NCBI GenBank assembly: GCA_002633025.1
Contig: NMRB01000494.1
Span: 193,060 to 257,059 of the forward strand
Origin: Notospermus geniculatus
Lineage: Eukaryota > Nemertea > Pilidiophora > Heteronemertea > Lineidae
Direction: 5' to 3'
DNA length: 64,000 nucleotides
Below the pieces are notes generated by a model. The model saw only the letters and a list, made by a program, of their open reading frames with translations, ran no database searches and was not told where the DNA came from. Both the position numbers and the translations under genes were made by a program. Positions within the stretch are counted from its first letter, which is position 1. The number at the start of each line of letters is the position of its first letter. Shown one piece after another: positions 1 to 10,549 of the stretch.

Positions 1-526
1 AGATGGGATCAAATAGAAAATATGAACATATCATTTAATCAAGTTGAGTCTTTTCTTCAGATTGATGTAACATATTCTTTTTTTCTTCATGTAGCTTTCC
101 TTTATGAATGATTAGTTGCATTGTAAGTCAATTCATGGTAGATTGAAGCCATGAATGTGGTCACTCAGTTATATGAGTTATGCACCTCACTTCACTCCAT
201 TTCTGTTCACCAGATATGGTACCGACACGACAAATTTGGAGTTTCTCGGTTGGGAACCAGAAACTTGATATTACCATTTCTCCGCAATTTGTGTGATCAC
301 TTTGACGTCAGAACATAAATGAAGTGGTAAGTTAGCCAGTGTTGATCTGAAGAAACATGACTCATATAACTGGGCCCGCCACTATTAGTGCTTTTGAAGT
401 CTTGGGCGGCATGCAGAGTGGTCAAACCATGCGGTGGTTGACGTGATGGAGTGCAATGCCAAACCAAGTTATGGTTGAATTTGTGATTATTTATAAGAGA
501 AAATCCGACACATCTACTGGACCTAC
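1..526. other. No gene seen; presumed intron continuing past the edge
   Basis: AT-rich sequence with no convincing exon on either strand. The 4.1 C-terminal domain exons would be expected further left, outside the window. Confidence 0.5.
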
Positions 527-613
527 CACTGCGTTTTTGACTGGATCCTTGAGCATCGCACGAGGCCCAACAACGACGAAACTCTCATGACGCTCTCTGG
601 TCTTGTCATCAAC
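527..613 (-). CDS. Protein 4.1, candidate downstream exon near window edge
   Basis: 87 bases, phase 0 to 0, with a strong acceptor (TTTCTGTTTTTCTCCTCAG) and donor GTAGGT. It encodes VDDKTRERHESFVVVG and PRAMLKDPVKNAV, a charged then hydrophobic segment. A second frame is also open. I do not recognise the segment as a known 4.1 domain; assignment to this gene rests on strand, phase and position. Confidence 0.45.
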
Positions 614-3600
614 CTGAGGAGAAAAACAGAAAGATGCACAATAAGTATCATTTGCAACACAAAGATTCTAACTCCACAAGTTTCTGAATACACATGGTAC
701 CTCCTTTATGTGAAGGCTCTTCCATATATCCAGAGAAAGAAGCCCAAACACAACATGATGAATAAACAGACATAATACATCTATAAAGCATTTTTGCATT
801 GGATGTAGGTTTCTAAACCTTTTCACATTCTTTCAAACAAAAAAACTATCTAACTTGTCAACCTAACTAGCCCACACTACAAAGTAACCTTTGATTGTTA
901 TATTTGACTCCAGATTACATTCACCAAACTTGTAATCAATTAAAACCGATTTTCTCCAGAAATCAATCACACAAGATTTCGCCTTATCCATGTTAAACTC
1001 TAATTGGAGTTACAAAGGGAAGCTTGAAGCGCAGCAAAACTAAAGCATGGTGGAATGAATGGGAACCGACACTGACAAGCAAAGGAAATGATAAATCAAG
1101 ATGAAATATGAGTGGTTTATGAACTGAAAGACGATCCAATTTGGCTGAGGTCAATCAATCTATTTTCCATTTGGGAACTTAAACTGGCTCAACGATGCAA
1201 GGAAGGAAGGCAGGATCTAGTTCGGGACTTTTTTCCTGGACTAGAAATGTTTCATTTGAATCTTCATCATCAAATAGCAATTCATTTTGGTCCTTTAAAT
1301 GGGCTTGAGTCGATGAGGGACTTTATCATTTGGTGGTAGCAAAGCACTAGCAGTCCTGAACAATATCATTCAATGAGAAATTGACATGGGACTGTAACCT
1401 GAAAGGTTTTTCAATAAACTTCTACGTCAGCAACCATTTTTGTTGGCCAAAAGTTCCCATTGTGGAATATGATGCCCTCCACTTCTGTGTGATCTCCAAT
1501 GACAAACTTCAAGTTTGGTACATAGGTCATGAAAATGACCCCTTGTATAGAATTCTGACCATGTGAGTCCATGATCTGATCACAGGAAATACAGATATTG
1601 AAGAAAGTTGAGAAATACTCCAAAAGTGAGGGAAAAAGCACCCAAGAGAAGAATCTTGATAAAACCTACTCTACGTTGATTTGAATTTGAACATTGATAT
1701 TGAAAACGAGTGCAGAAGTGCTTAGAACTGTTCGTAAGAGTAAAACTTCGTGAGAATGGGAAGAGGATGAATAATGTACTTTCAATCAAAACACAACATT
1801 ATGACGAATGACAAAATATGTGAACCCCTCCCTGTGGCCATTGACTGCAGTCTATAACGATGAAAACATCAAATTCAACAATTATTTTTCCGATTAATAA
1901 AACAGATTTTTTCTCTATTTTTTTGCCCATTCATGTCATCATTAACCTGGATTTCCGTCCAACATGATGTAGAATAATGGTGACTACTGATGCAAACAGG
2001 TCAGGAAAATAGATTTACATGAACTAAACATTCATTTAGTTATGAATTACTCGACATATTACATATCTGATCCCATTCATAGATAACAAGTCCTTTTTTC
2101 TCAAATTTAGTCTTCCAGATACAAAATATCAAACATTTCAGCATTCAGCATTGTAACTGACACAAATACATGTATGGATGGCAGAACAGAAGTGCTTAGA
2201 ACTGTTCGTAAGAGTAAAACTTCGTGAGAATGGGAAGAGGATGAATAATGTACTTTCAATCAAAACACAACATTATGATGAATGACAAAATATGTGAACC
2301 CCTCCCTGTGGCCATTGACTGCAGTCTATAACGATGAAAACATCAAATTCAACGATTATTTTTCCAATTAATAAAACAGATTTTTCTCTATTTTTTGCCC
2401 ATTCATGTCATCATTAACCTGGATTTCCGTCCAACATGATGTAGAATAATGGTGACTACTGATGCAAACAGGTCAGGAAAATAGATTTACATGAACTAAA
2501 CCTTCATTTAGTTATAAATTACTCGACAGATTACATATCTGATCCCATTCATAGATAACAAGTCCTTTTTTTCTCAAATTTAGTCTTCCAGATACAAAAT
2601 ATAAAACATTTCAGCATTCAGCATTGTAACTGACACAAATACATGTATGGATGGCAGAGGTATACAAGATTGTCCTGTGTATGAAAGTTGGGCAAAACAA
2701 TGAACTTCAAAGAAGACCAACAAGTGCAGGATGTGCTTTTGGTGCTGTTAATTCATTCTTAACTTGTTCCTTGATAGATTGTCACCGAATTCAGCCCAGT
2801 CTAGTTTTAATTTACCGTGGAACTCCAATGAGCTTCCAATGCGCACTCCATTACAAAATAGAAAGATTATAAAATTCTGTAAGAAGAAAGTATTTTTCAG
2901 AATTAATCATCAATGGCTGGGGAATTGTTCCACATTATTCATCCTCTACTTTCAAAGATATCTTCTCTCGATAACGGCAGTTTGGAATTCAAAGAAAATG
3001 CAATGAATTTGATCAAAACCACTGGTGCCTGTTCAAAATAGCCTTGCATCTTTAAACCCTCTTTTCACAGATACCATAATATTTAAGACTCAAACTCAAT
3101 GGATCAATCATAACAAAACCTTTGAAACCCCACTGAAAAAAAGATGGAGACCATGTATTGAATCCCTGACAAACACTTGAAAACAGATCTGATTTCAAAG
3201 TGCCACAGGACAGCGTACCAGTCAAACAGAATGAGAATGAGAAAGTAGCAACAAATGGAGGAAAAGTGATGATTTCCAACAACCAACCCTTTACCATACA
3301 ATTTATTTAGTTCCAGCATTATTTTAGCAATTCATTTAGTACCAGCATTAGTTTGAAGAACTTGCATAGGTAACTAAAGTGAACTTCATTCCTTCAAATT
3401 ACATTCCATAAATGACAACCAAGAGAAATATACCGTTTATGATGGTCGTCTGCTAATCCTGGTTCTCAATGAATTAACCATCAGTTCCCAAGTTGTACTT
3501 TTTCCTGATATCATCCCTCCACAAATAACAGAACTGAATAATTTATTTGAATGAATGCGATAATAGCTACAAAATGGAGAGTTGAACCAATTCCAAAGCA

Positions 3601-4499
3601 GAAGTCGTGAAAAATGAGATCCCAGGAGATACCGACTTTGTTCAGCACATCTCGAAGAGATGAAGCTTGTACCAGGATGGTTAAAACTTCAAGAATGGTA
3701 CTTAGTAAACAAGCGAACTAACCATACTGTGCCCAAAAGATACCAAACAATAAGCTGTGTGACATGACTGGACGAGGCAAAACTTATTGGTTTTCAATTA
3801 ACAGTGTGCCTACTTTTTCTCTCAAGAAGAGTCATGGATGTTCGAACAGGCCTACAGGACCTCTTCGATGCAAGATTTCTTTCCGAACTGGCTATAAATG
3901 GGGAATTCGCCATAGAGCTTGTGCAGTGGCTCATTATGACGTCACTTTTGACTGGTGGTCCACCATGCTGACGTCGACGACAAAGTCTGCCATGTGTAGA
4001 TCGTGTCATGGTTGAAGACGCGCAAGCTCCACTTGCGCCGACGACAAATTTCACCACGTGGGTCGCCGACGTCGTTTGACATCAATTGACCATCAGGATG
4101 GTGGGATTTTTCGGTGATGACGTCATCTGCACAAGCTCTATTGTTGGTTTCCTTGCACCTTACACCTTGGTCACTGATAACGACTGCCCCTCCTTTTCTA
4201 CACCTGAATTGCCCATAGAGAGCCAACTTGCCTTTAGACACTGCATCAGCAAGAACATGAGTTTTATGCTTTAACATTTGATTTTGTTGAATGTAAAGTA
4301 CCAATTTTACTCGATACAAGCACCAGGATGATGTTGCATGGAAATACCCGGCTCTAGGAAAATTCGTCCCCGGATAATTCGTCCCCAGAAAATTCGTCAA
4401 GTCCCCTGAACACAGTTAACTGGACTTTGAGAAGGCACACTGCTGATGAAAACACGATCATAAAAGCGACTGACTAAACAAACACGTTACAAAATATAC
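614..4499. other. Presumed intron of the 4.1 gene
   Basis: No exon was supported here. Open frames at 1411-1641, 3052-3319 and 3942-4400 lack splice signals and coding composition. The stretch holds a 474-bp tandem duplication (1713-2658). Confidence 0.5.
1713..2658. repeat. Tandem duplication, two 474-bp units
   Basis: Unit 1 (1713-2186) and unit 2 (2187-about 2658) both start with CAGAAGTGCTTAGAACTG and end with TACATGTATGGATGGCAGA. They differ by only a few substitutions and single-base indels in T or A runs. No N separates them, so this may be a real local duplication, unlike the N-flanked repeats elsewhere. Confidence 0.93.
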
Positions 4500-4567
4500 A
4501 AAATTTCGTCCCAATGACTGGTAGCCACGTCGAAGGGTCGGAGCGTCCCATTGGTGATATGATGGAG
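4500..4567 (-). CDS. Protein 4.1, candidate downstream exon
   Basis: Acceptor CCCTTTTCTCTAG; the phase 1 entry is open and encodes PSYHQWDAPTLRRGYQSLGR. The only usable donor seen is GTATAT (weak), giving a phase 0 exit that matches the exon at 527-613. Without that splice the frame stays open to a stop at 4458-4460, so it could also be a terminal exon. It is called from splice signals and phase alone. Confidence 0.4.
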
Positions 4568-4961
4568 CTAGAGAAAAGGGCACATGAAAAATGACAGATT
4601 ATGTCTGATCTGATGTAAAAAATTAAGGCAAAGTTGATGTGCATACTACTATACTAATGTTGGAGAAAAAAGCACGATGCATTCAACGAAAGCAGAAGCT
4701 AAACTATTAACAAAGGTAAAAGGAAATGAGGAAAGAAAGAAATTAAAGAGGTTAACAGAGCTCCCCTGAAAGATGTCATAGCAGGCATAGTGAGTAAGAT
4801 CATACCGATATAGAAATTCAGATGAATTTTTCATGTCAAAAACTCCCACAAGATGAGTCTCAAACAGAAAATACACACACCCTCAAGGCAGCTCAATTAT
4901 GACTACAAAATTAAAGAAAACATTAGAACTAAAACATAATGTGCAGACTATGTGTTAATAC

Positions 4962-5003
4962 CTTGAGGATTATATTCACGTTCAAGCGATTGATTGGAAG
5001 GCG
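4962..5003 (-). CDS. EPB41: Protein 4.1, small exon after the FA region (probable)
   Basis: 42 bases, phase 1 to 1, acceptor GCATTGTATTACAG, donor GTATTA. In the required phase it encodes APSNQSLEREYNPQ. One other frame stops, and the phase fits exactly between the FA exon and the candidate exon at 4500-4567. Short cassette exons between FERM and the spectrin-binding region are common in 4.1 genes. No residue-level homology is claimed. Confidence 0.55.
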
Positions 5004-5445
5004 CTGTAATACAATGCAATAATTACAACATGCCAAATTATTCTAAGCAGATGAAGAAAGCAAAATTGAACTAAGGCTAGGCAATAGAGAATCTTTATAC
5101 AATAGAGCACATCAACAGAAACTTTGTAAACATGCAATGACAAGTTGTGAAATGAAGAAATGACATTTAAAATGAATTAACACATGGAATTCTACTTGAA
5201 TTAGTTCTAAGGCCTCAAACGAGCTAAGATTTTAGAAGTCAAATAATGCTATAAATTCAATGTCATATTGAAAGAATATATAGGCCTCCTGAATGAACGA
5301 TCCCACTGGTTGGGCCAAAAACGCACTCCTGAATAGGTGGGAAACAGTAGTTTTAAGAGGGACCGGTAACTTCAACAGCATCAACATGAAATGAAATCAA
5401 CAGAACGCAGGTTCTGACTGCATTAACTGCCGATGGAGACAAAGT

Positions 5446-5537
5446 CTATTCTGAATCTGAATTGTAGGGACTTGCAGGGCCTAGGCCTCTATCAATTACA
5501 AAACTACCACCACTTCTAGGGGATAAATAGGAAGCAC
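5446..5537 (-). CDS. Candidate alternative terminal exon of protein 4.1
   Basis: After an acceptor CTGGAACTTTAG the sequence is open in phase 1, the phase left by the FA exon (8399-8574). It encodes GASYLSPRSGGSFVIDRG and LGPASPYNSDSE, then a TAG stop at 5446-5448. The composition, rich in Ser, Gly and Pro, looks coding. If used with its stop it would give a short 4.1 protein ending just after the FA region. A donor GTAGTT inside it would instead make a small phase 1-to-1 cassette. No AATAAA signal was seen nearby. Transcript evidence is lacking. Confidence 0.4.
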
Positions 5538-5640
5538 CTAAAGTTCCAGGAAATGAGTGACCATTCTAGATCTGCAGGGTTCAGCCATCGGTAGTTCGAC
5601 AAGTGAACTTCCTCTACACTTGGTGTGATCTCGCTACAGT

Positions 5641-5690
5641 GGGGATGGGGATGGGGATTGTGGGGGTGGGGTTGTGGGTTGTAGGGGTGT
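5641..5690 (+). repeat. G-rich tract with G-quadruplex potential
   Basis: The plus strand carries seven runs of three to five G in 50 bases, starting GGGGATGGGGATGGGGATTG. Four or more short-spaced G runs can fold as a G-quadruplex. On the transcribed 4.1 pre-mRNA it appears as a C-rich tract. Confidence 0.8.
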
Positions 5691-5715
5691 CTTAGAGACT
5701 ACAGCACAGACACCT

Positions 5716-5912
5716 GAAGGCACTCCGCCATATGCGAGTTTTATCCTTTGAATGGGCTCTCAATGGGCCATTCACAATTGTTGGCTTCATTACAACTTAT
5801 GTTGAGCCCAATGACACAAATGACTACCCATAGTTTTCTATGGTTGAATCATCTTTTGAGAGCCAATGCATGTGAGAAAAATTCCCATGTGAAGGAATGC
5901 CTTGAGCGGGTC
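5716..5912. mobile_element. Diverged inverted-repeat element, relative of the one at 20238
   Basis: The left end AAGGCACTCCGCCATATGCG and the complement of the right end (AAGGCATTCCTTCACATGGG) are similar over about 45 bases, each running into GGCTCTCA. The ends and internal words resemble the element at 20238-20400, so this looks like an older copy. No target duplication is clear. Confidence 0.55.
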
Positions 5913-6245
5913 ACCTACACACACCCTAGATAGATTTGTGGTGGAAATGGTTATACGACTACTACAGCAAAACTAGGTCATGTTACTGGCAAGGCACTTA
6001 GGCGTGGGGGAGGGGGTCTCTGTCCTAAGCCTTATAAAAGTGCATTGCTAAGCAAACTTTTCATAAGACAAATCAACAGACCTTTTGCTGTGTAGGAGCA
6101 AGTTTGAAATGTAAACACAAATTAATACTGAGAGACTGCCATTTTAAAATTGACATTTTGGAATACCACAAATGGTTTGGACAGACTGAGAAACTGGAGG
6201 ACAATGAAGCCTTCACCAAGAAAGGAATCTTAGAAGTATGACTAA

Positions 6246-6417
6246 TGCCTGTTGTACACGGTAGGATTTTTTTTGTACTAAAACTTATAAATGAGGCTCA
6301 TGAAGGGTGATTTCGGTCATAGGCTACCGATTGCATTGCTGAAAGGCATTGTGAACACCCATTTAGGCCCCATTTATAATTTTTAGTACAAGAAAATCCT
6401 ATCGTGTACAACGGGCA
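6246..6417. mobile_element. Miniature inverted-repeat element with TAA target site
   Basis: 172 bases. Left end TGCCTGTTGTACACGGTAGG and the right-end complement TGCCCGTTGTACACGATAGG continue as arms of about 50 bases. TAA lies directly on both sides (6243-6245 and 6418-6420). A 3-bp TAA duplication is the habit of PIF/Harbinger-type transposons. It has no coding capacity, so it is non-autonomous. Confidence 0.85.
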
Positions 6418-6420
6418 TAA

Positions 6421-6539
6421 GGGCCGTATTTTAGAAAGCTTCTTAACATTAAGGTCCACCTTGAATCTATTGTTCTCGATGGTTTTAAAATAGACTTGAG
6501 GTTGACCTTAACATTAAGGAACGTTCTAAAATACGACCT
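6421..6539. mobile_element. Second miniature foldback element, sharing a TAA with its neighbour
   Basis: 119 bases, nearly all stem. The left arm starts GGGCCGTATTTTAGAA; the right arm complement starts AGGTCGTATTTTAGAACG. TAA is on the left (6418-6420, shared with the element at 6246) and on the right (6540-6542). Confidence 0.85.
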
Positions 6540-7975
6540 TAATATGGTAAAGAGATGAGCTAAAGTGAAACACTATCAAGAAGGCCTATTGGGTGGGGCT
6601 GGACTGAATAGTTCTAGCGGAGAAAAACTTTTCGTTTCTAAAATCACTTTTCTCTGGTTTTGATGGAGGAAAACTTTTTCAAACCAACCCTCACAGACCT
6701 TCAGTAATATCAACTTGATGGCTTAATGACCTAAATAAAGATGTACTAACAGAAAAAATTTGAACCTGCACGTTGAATCTTAAAAAGAAACAGAACGTTA
6801 GTGATGCCCTGCAGGGCAGGAAGCAAGATGACACAAGGTTGTCTGTTGAATCCAGAATGCTTTCTTTAGTGTCAGTACTCAAATGATGGTAAAGTATGCA
6901 AGTTCTCTTCCTCACGGTTGGATTACCCGCTGTTTGACAATCTTCTTCCTTTGGACTGAACTGAATTCTGTTTATAACTCAATTTTTCAACATGATTTTA
7001 CACATTTCCAATCGTAGCATCCTTCTCTCCTTAACTGAGTCACCAACTACGTTGAAAATGCTTCAGTTAAAACTACTCAATTCTGTCTATACTGCCAATA
7101 CTCTCTCATCTCCCACTTCAATATTCAAACTCAATTGCTTTACAAACATGTGAAATTGGCCAAGGCCATTCAGTCGGTTCAAAAGATGCTGAATAGCCAA
7201 ATATGAAGATGAATATTATTTTCACAGTATTATTAGTTAATATCATTTTGTGGTTAGATTTCTACAATTGAAATTAAACATTACTAAACGGTACTGAACA
7301 AGTGAACCTAAATTTCAAAAGAAGATAAGTTCACACACTAAAATAATTGACAAATAAAACGACTCACAACATTTAGGTGAAAATCTAACAAGGATTAAGA
7401 GTAAAAGGTATTCAGTGCATAAAATCAAATGAGGTGTTCTAATTTACTGAACCATTTGATAATTAACAACCAAAGCGATGAAATGACTTCACTAAATCAT
7501 GAGAGAAGAAGATTTTTAGAAAATCATGCATGACACCACAACATTGACGGATGGTACCCATGCAGAGTGCTGGACAGAGGCTTGCATACTTCAAGTCAGC
7601 TTGAGTAGAGACCGCTAACACTCGCCAGTCACCTCAATCTCACGATCAATCCATTCTTGATTATGAAGACAGATGCTGCTAATCAGTGTACAACACCTTG
7701 TAATCAGTTATGGTTTTAATTAAGGTATGGTATCGAATAGCAGTAGGTTGGATCAGTTCAGGATGACCTGTCTGGCTTATTGGAAAGAGCAGTTTAATAG
7801 TTAGATTCATGCGTGGTCAGACCAAGACCAGGTCATTTTCAGAGAGTATGCTGGGCTTAAGAACCACAGCTATTACAGCAGCTGCGTTCACAAAACGTTT
7901 TACCAAGAGAAAGAGGACAGAGGGGATAAGAAACAGATATTTCAATGCTTGAAATCTGATAGACAAGTTCACAAA

Positions 7976-8120
7976 GGGCCGTATGCACCAAGCAAAATTA
8001 CCTGAAACTCAGGTTGAAGCACAACTTTTCCACTGTCACATCATGTCCTGGCAAACTGAACAATTGAAAGTTGTGGCTCAACCTGAGTTCAAGACAATCT
8101 TCGTTTGGTGCATACGGCCC
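7976..8120. mobile_element. Miniature element with GGGCCGTATGCACC ends
   Basis: 145 bases. Left GGGCCGTATGCACCAAGC and right complement GGGCCGTATGCACCAAAC form the tips; the arms continue through CTCAGGTTGAAGC-type sequence for about 50 bases. AAA lies on both sides (7973-7975, 8121-8123), consistent with a 3-bp target duplication. Confidence 0.8.
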
Positions 8121-8398
8121 AAACAGTTCACACACAAGATTAAGTTATCAGGCAATGAGTAAGGTAGAATGGTTACTTCAAGGCCAAGATCTAGAGATGG
8201 CGAAATTTCAAGAGGACATTATCAAAAGCTGGCTAGTCCTCAAGTTATGCTTTGAAAGCTGGTCTACATAACTGGAAAGCAGCTTAGATAATCTAAGACG
8301 GATTGGTGAGGTCTGAGGCAACAGGCAATAAAAGCACATTAGCATTTTGCCGCTGGGTTGCAGCAAGCACCAGCTGGCGACTCCATGTGTCATCTTAC

Positions 8399-8574
8399 CC
8401 CCATCCATGGTCTGGTATTTCCTCTTACTTGGTTTGCGATCGAAAGCGGGAGCTGGACGATCGATCAACGCAGATGCCTGATGAGTCTGGAATTGTGTGC
8501 GACCAGAGTAACGGAATCGGGAACCAAATTTGGGGAAGAGGGTAGTCTTAGTGGCTGGTTCAGGTTCCTTCAAC
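8399..8574 (-). CDS. EPB41: Protein 4.1, FERM-adjacent (FA) exon
   Basis: 176 bases, phase 2 to 1, acceptor TTTTCACTTTGCAG, donor GTAAGA. It encodes [34 protein letters not shown] and [17 protein letters not shown]. This matches the FERM-adjacent segment of 4.1 proteins (pattern [12 protein letters not shown]....LIDRPAP.F.R..SKR), a known phospho-regulated region; the SKRKYQT serine and threonine are candidate kinase sites by analogy. Confidence 0.96.
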
Positions 8575-8835
8575 CTGCAAAGTGAAAATCAGGATTACTG
8601 TAACCACGATTACGATGTCAAGTAATGCATTTAAGTACATAATGCCAGCGAATTCAAGTATGCAACACCGTGGCTGCGTCATGATGTCATGGACAAATTC
8701 CAGTTGTCAACAATCATACAGAAAAATTCTCATCTATCTTAATACCTCACAAGAGGCGGCTCTGGCGACGACCAGTATTGAGACATGTGACAAAATTGCT
8801 AAGGTGAAAGATTTCTTGCTGACTGCAAGGAATAC

Positions 8836-8933
8836 CTGAAGAATGTGTGGTGCTCAACTGCTGTTTTCCACAGTCGCTTGGCCATCTTGTGATTCGGGCA
8901 CTTGAAGGCTATCGTGCATTCACAAGGTTCAAA
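8836..8933 (-). CDS. EPB41: Protein 4.1, end of FERM F3, copy A
   Basis: 98 bases, phase 0 to 2, acceptor TTCCCTTCTTCTTCAG, donor GTATTC. It encodes the FERM-ending helix with [15 protein letters not shown]. It splices in frame to the exon at 8399-8574 (AG plus G gives the Arg of FFRLKEPE). Confidence 0.92.
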
Positions 8934-9207
8934 CTGAAGAAGAAGGGAAAAATAAGTGCAACCAGAGTCCTGTTGTTGTTTGCAGTCAGTCTTCACATAG
9001 ACTGCCGTTACCTTTTGATTTCATAATCCATTCAAATTCAATCTTACAGGATTCATTTCCTTGACACCATAGCTACCATCAGTTGAGTACCGGGTACAAT
9101 AAAATTTCTACTTCGTATCCGGCAGGTTGCCCGGACAGCTACCGGTACTTTTTCACAACTCACAAATCATGTTTTATTTTGTAAGGTGTGAAACCAGACA
9201 CTCTTAC

Positions 9208-9360
9208 CTCTCCTGGTCTTATCTTGATATAAAAATTATCTCTCTTGTAGGAAATTTTAAGGATCTTTGGCCATGAGAAACGGTTGATCCTTAACTTGTC
9301 CCGGTAAATCAAAAGTCCAGTGCAGCAGACACCGACCAAAATCTCCATTTTCTCAGAGTC
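9208..9360 (-). CDS. EPB41: Protein 4.1, FERM F3 exon, copy A
   Basis: Same exon as 9981-10133, with the same boundaries, length and phase, and no coding difference seen. It lies in the left copy of the 0.77-kb duplication. If both copies were real and spliced together, the protein would carry two consecutive F3 lobes, which no known 4.1 protein has. Copy A is continuous with the downstream exon at 8399-8574. Confidence 0.88.
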
Positions 9361-9612
9361 CTGAAAAAGTTTAAAAGCCTACATGTCACNATGTCAAGTA
9401 ATGCATTTAAGTACATAATGCCAGCGAATTCAAGTATGCAACACCGTGGCTGCGTCATGATGTCATGGACAAATTCCAGTTGTCAACAATCATACAGAAA
9501 AATTCTCATCTATCTTAATACCTCACAAGAGGCAGCTCTGGCGACGACCAGTATTGAGACATGTGACAAAATTGCTAAAGGTGAAAGATTTCTTGCTGAC
9601 TGCAAGGAATAC

Positions 9613-9710
9613 CTGAAGAATGTGTGGTGCTCAACTGCTGTTTTCCACAGTCGCTTGGCCATCTTGTGATTCGGGCACTTGAAGGCTATCGTGCATTCAC
9701 AAGGTTCAAA
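9613..9710 (-). CDS. EPB41: Protein 4.1, end of FERM F3, copy B
   Basis: 98 bases, phase 0 to 2, donor GTATTC. It encodes [16 protein letters not shown] followed by [17 protein letters not shown], the final helix region of the FERM F3 lobe. The acceptor tract here is TTCCCTTCTACTTCAG, one base different from copy A (8836-8933). See the duplication at 8614-10162. Confidence 0.88.
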
Positions 9711-9980
9711 CTGAAGTAGAAGGGAAAAATAAGTGCAACCAGAGTCCTGTTGTTGTTGTTGTTAGCAGTCAGTCTTAACATAGACTGCCTGTACCTTTTG
9801 ATTTCATAATCCATTTAAATTCAATCTTACAGGATTCATTTCCTTGACACCACAGCTACCATCAGTTCAGTACAATAAAATTTCTACTTCGTATCTGGCA
9901 GGTTGCCCGGACAGCTACCAGTACTTTTACACAACTCACAAATGTTTTATTTTGTAAGGTGTGAAACCAGACACTCTTAC

Positions 9981-10133
9981 CTCTCCTGGTCTTATCTTGA
10001 TATAAAAATTATCTCTCTTGTAGGAAATTTTAAGGATCTTTGGCCATGAGAAACGGTTGATCCTTAACTTGTCCCGGTAAATCAAAAGTCCAGTGCAGCA
10101 GACACCGACCAAAATCTCCATTTTCTCAGAGTC
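9981..10133 (-). CDS. EPB41: Protein 4.1, FERM F3 exon, copy B
   Basis: 153 bases, phase 0 to 0, acceptor CTTTTTCAG, donor GTAAGA. It encodes [20 protein letters not shown], then [20 protein letters not shown] and YIKIRPGE, the conserved PH-like F3 lobe. An almost identical exon lies at 9208-9360 on the other side of an N. Copy B is the upstream one in the direction of transcription. One of the two copies is probably an allelic duplicate from assembly. Confidence 0.9.
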
Positions 10134-10465
10134 CTGAAAAAGTTTAAAAGCCTACATGTCACTCACAGATTCTGTCTAAGTTCAGTGCATCATTTAATGG
10201 ACAATCTTTCACATTCTGACAGTATGTTTACGGTACATTAGCTGTTTGATCTGCCAGATTTGTATGTCAAATGACTAACTATCAGAAATATCTTTTCTAA
10301 TTTCAAAGATAAACTTCATTCGCCAAAAAGAATGTTTCTTATTTACTTTCAACATAGTCTTTGAATTTCAACAATGTATAAAGCAGACACTTCACATTTC
10401 AGAATTGCATTTTTCTTCCTAGACATGATGGTTAGTACAGAAGAGGCATAGATATCCAAACAGTA

Positions 10466-10549
10466 CAGGGTGTAAGAAATGAAGTCGCCTGAACATCCAG
10501 GAACTGTCCGATACCATTGTTCAGGGGACTTTTTTTCTGAGACACCCTG
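10466..10549. mobile_element. Short mariner-like miniature element
   Basis: 84 bases with ends CAGGGTGT and ACACCCTG, flanked by TA on both sides (10464-10465, 10550-10551). The right end complement CAGGGTGTCTCAGAAAAAAA is the kind of terminus seen on Tc1/mariner-derived elements of marine invertebrates. It has no coding capacity. Confidence 0.75.

Larger units (their letters stand above)
5004..8398. other. Intron of the 4.1 gene after the FA exon
   Basis: About 3.4 kb. It contains a G-rich tract, four small inverted-repeat elements (listed separately) and the candidate terminal exon at 5446-5537. Nothing else was recognised. Confidence 0.6.
8614..10162. repeat. 0.77-kb direct duplication across an N, carrying two FERM exons
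   Basis: Copy A (8614-9389) and copy B (9391-10162) both start ATGTCAAGTAATGCATTTAAG and end AAAAGCCTACATGTCAC, with a single N between. They differ by scattered substitutions and small indels, such as a TGT-repeat length change near 8980/9760 and CCGGG present only in copy A near 9090. The pattern fits two alleles left side by side at a contig join. Confidence 0.95.

Noticed and set aside
3942-4400. 152-residue open frame on the minus strand
   Set aside because: It spans sequence with repeat-like GTCATCTGC and GAGAGCCAACTTGCC words and overlaps another open frame on the same strand; composition is not coding-like.
6900-6960. Possible 29-base minus-strand exon (VQRKKIVKQR) with donor GTAATC
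   Set aside because: It would leave phase 0 and break the fit with the better-supported exon at 4962-5003; the acceptor tract is weak.
7620-7690. Possible minus-strand exon encoding NQEWIDREIEVTGEC before a stop
   Set aside because: It can be entered in phase 1 with an AG at a CATAATCAAG site, but the acceptor is poor and nothing supports it beyond a short readable phrase.
8299-8398. Continuation of the FA exon frame beyond 8399
   Set aside because: A strong GTAAGA donor ends the exon at the family-conserved point; the extra residues ([12 protein letters not shown]) do not look like 4.1 sequence.
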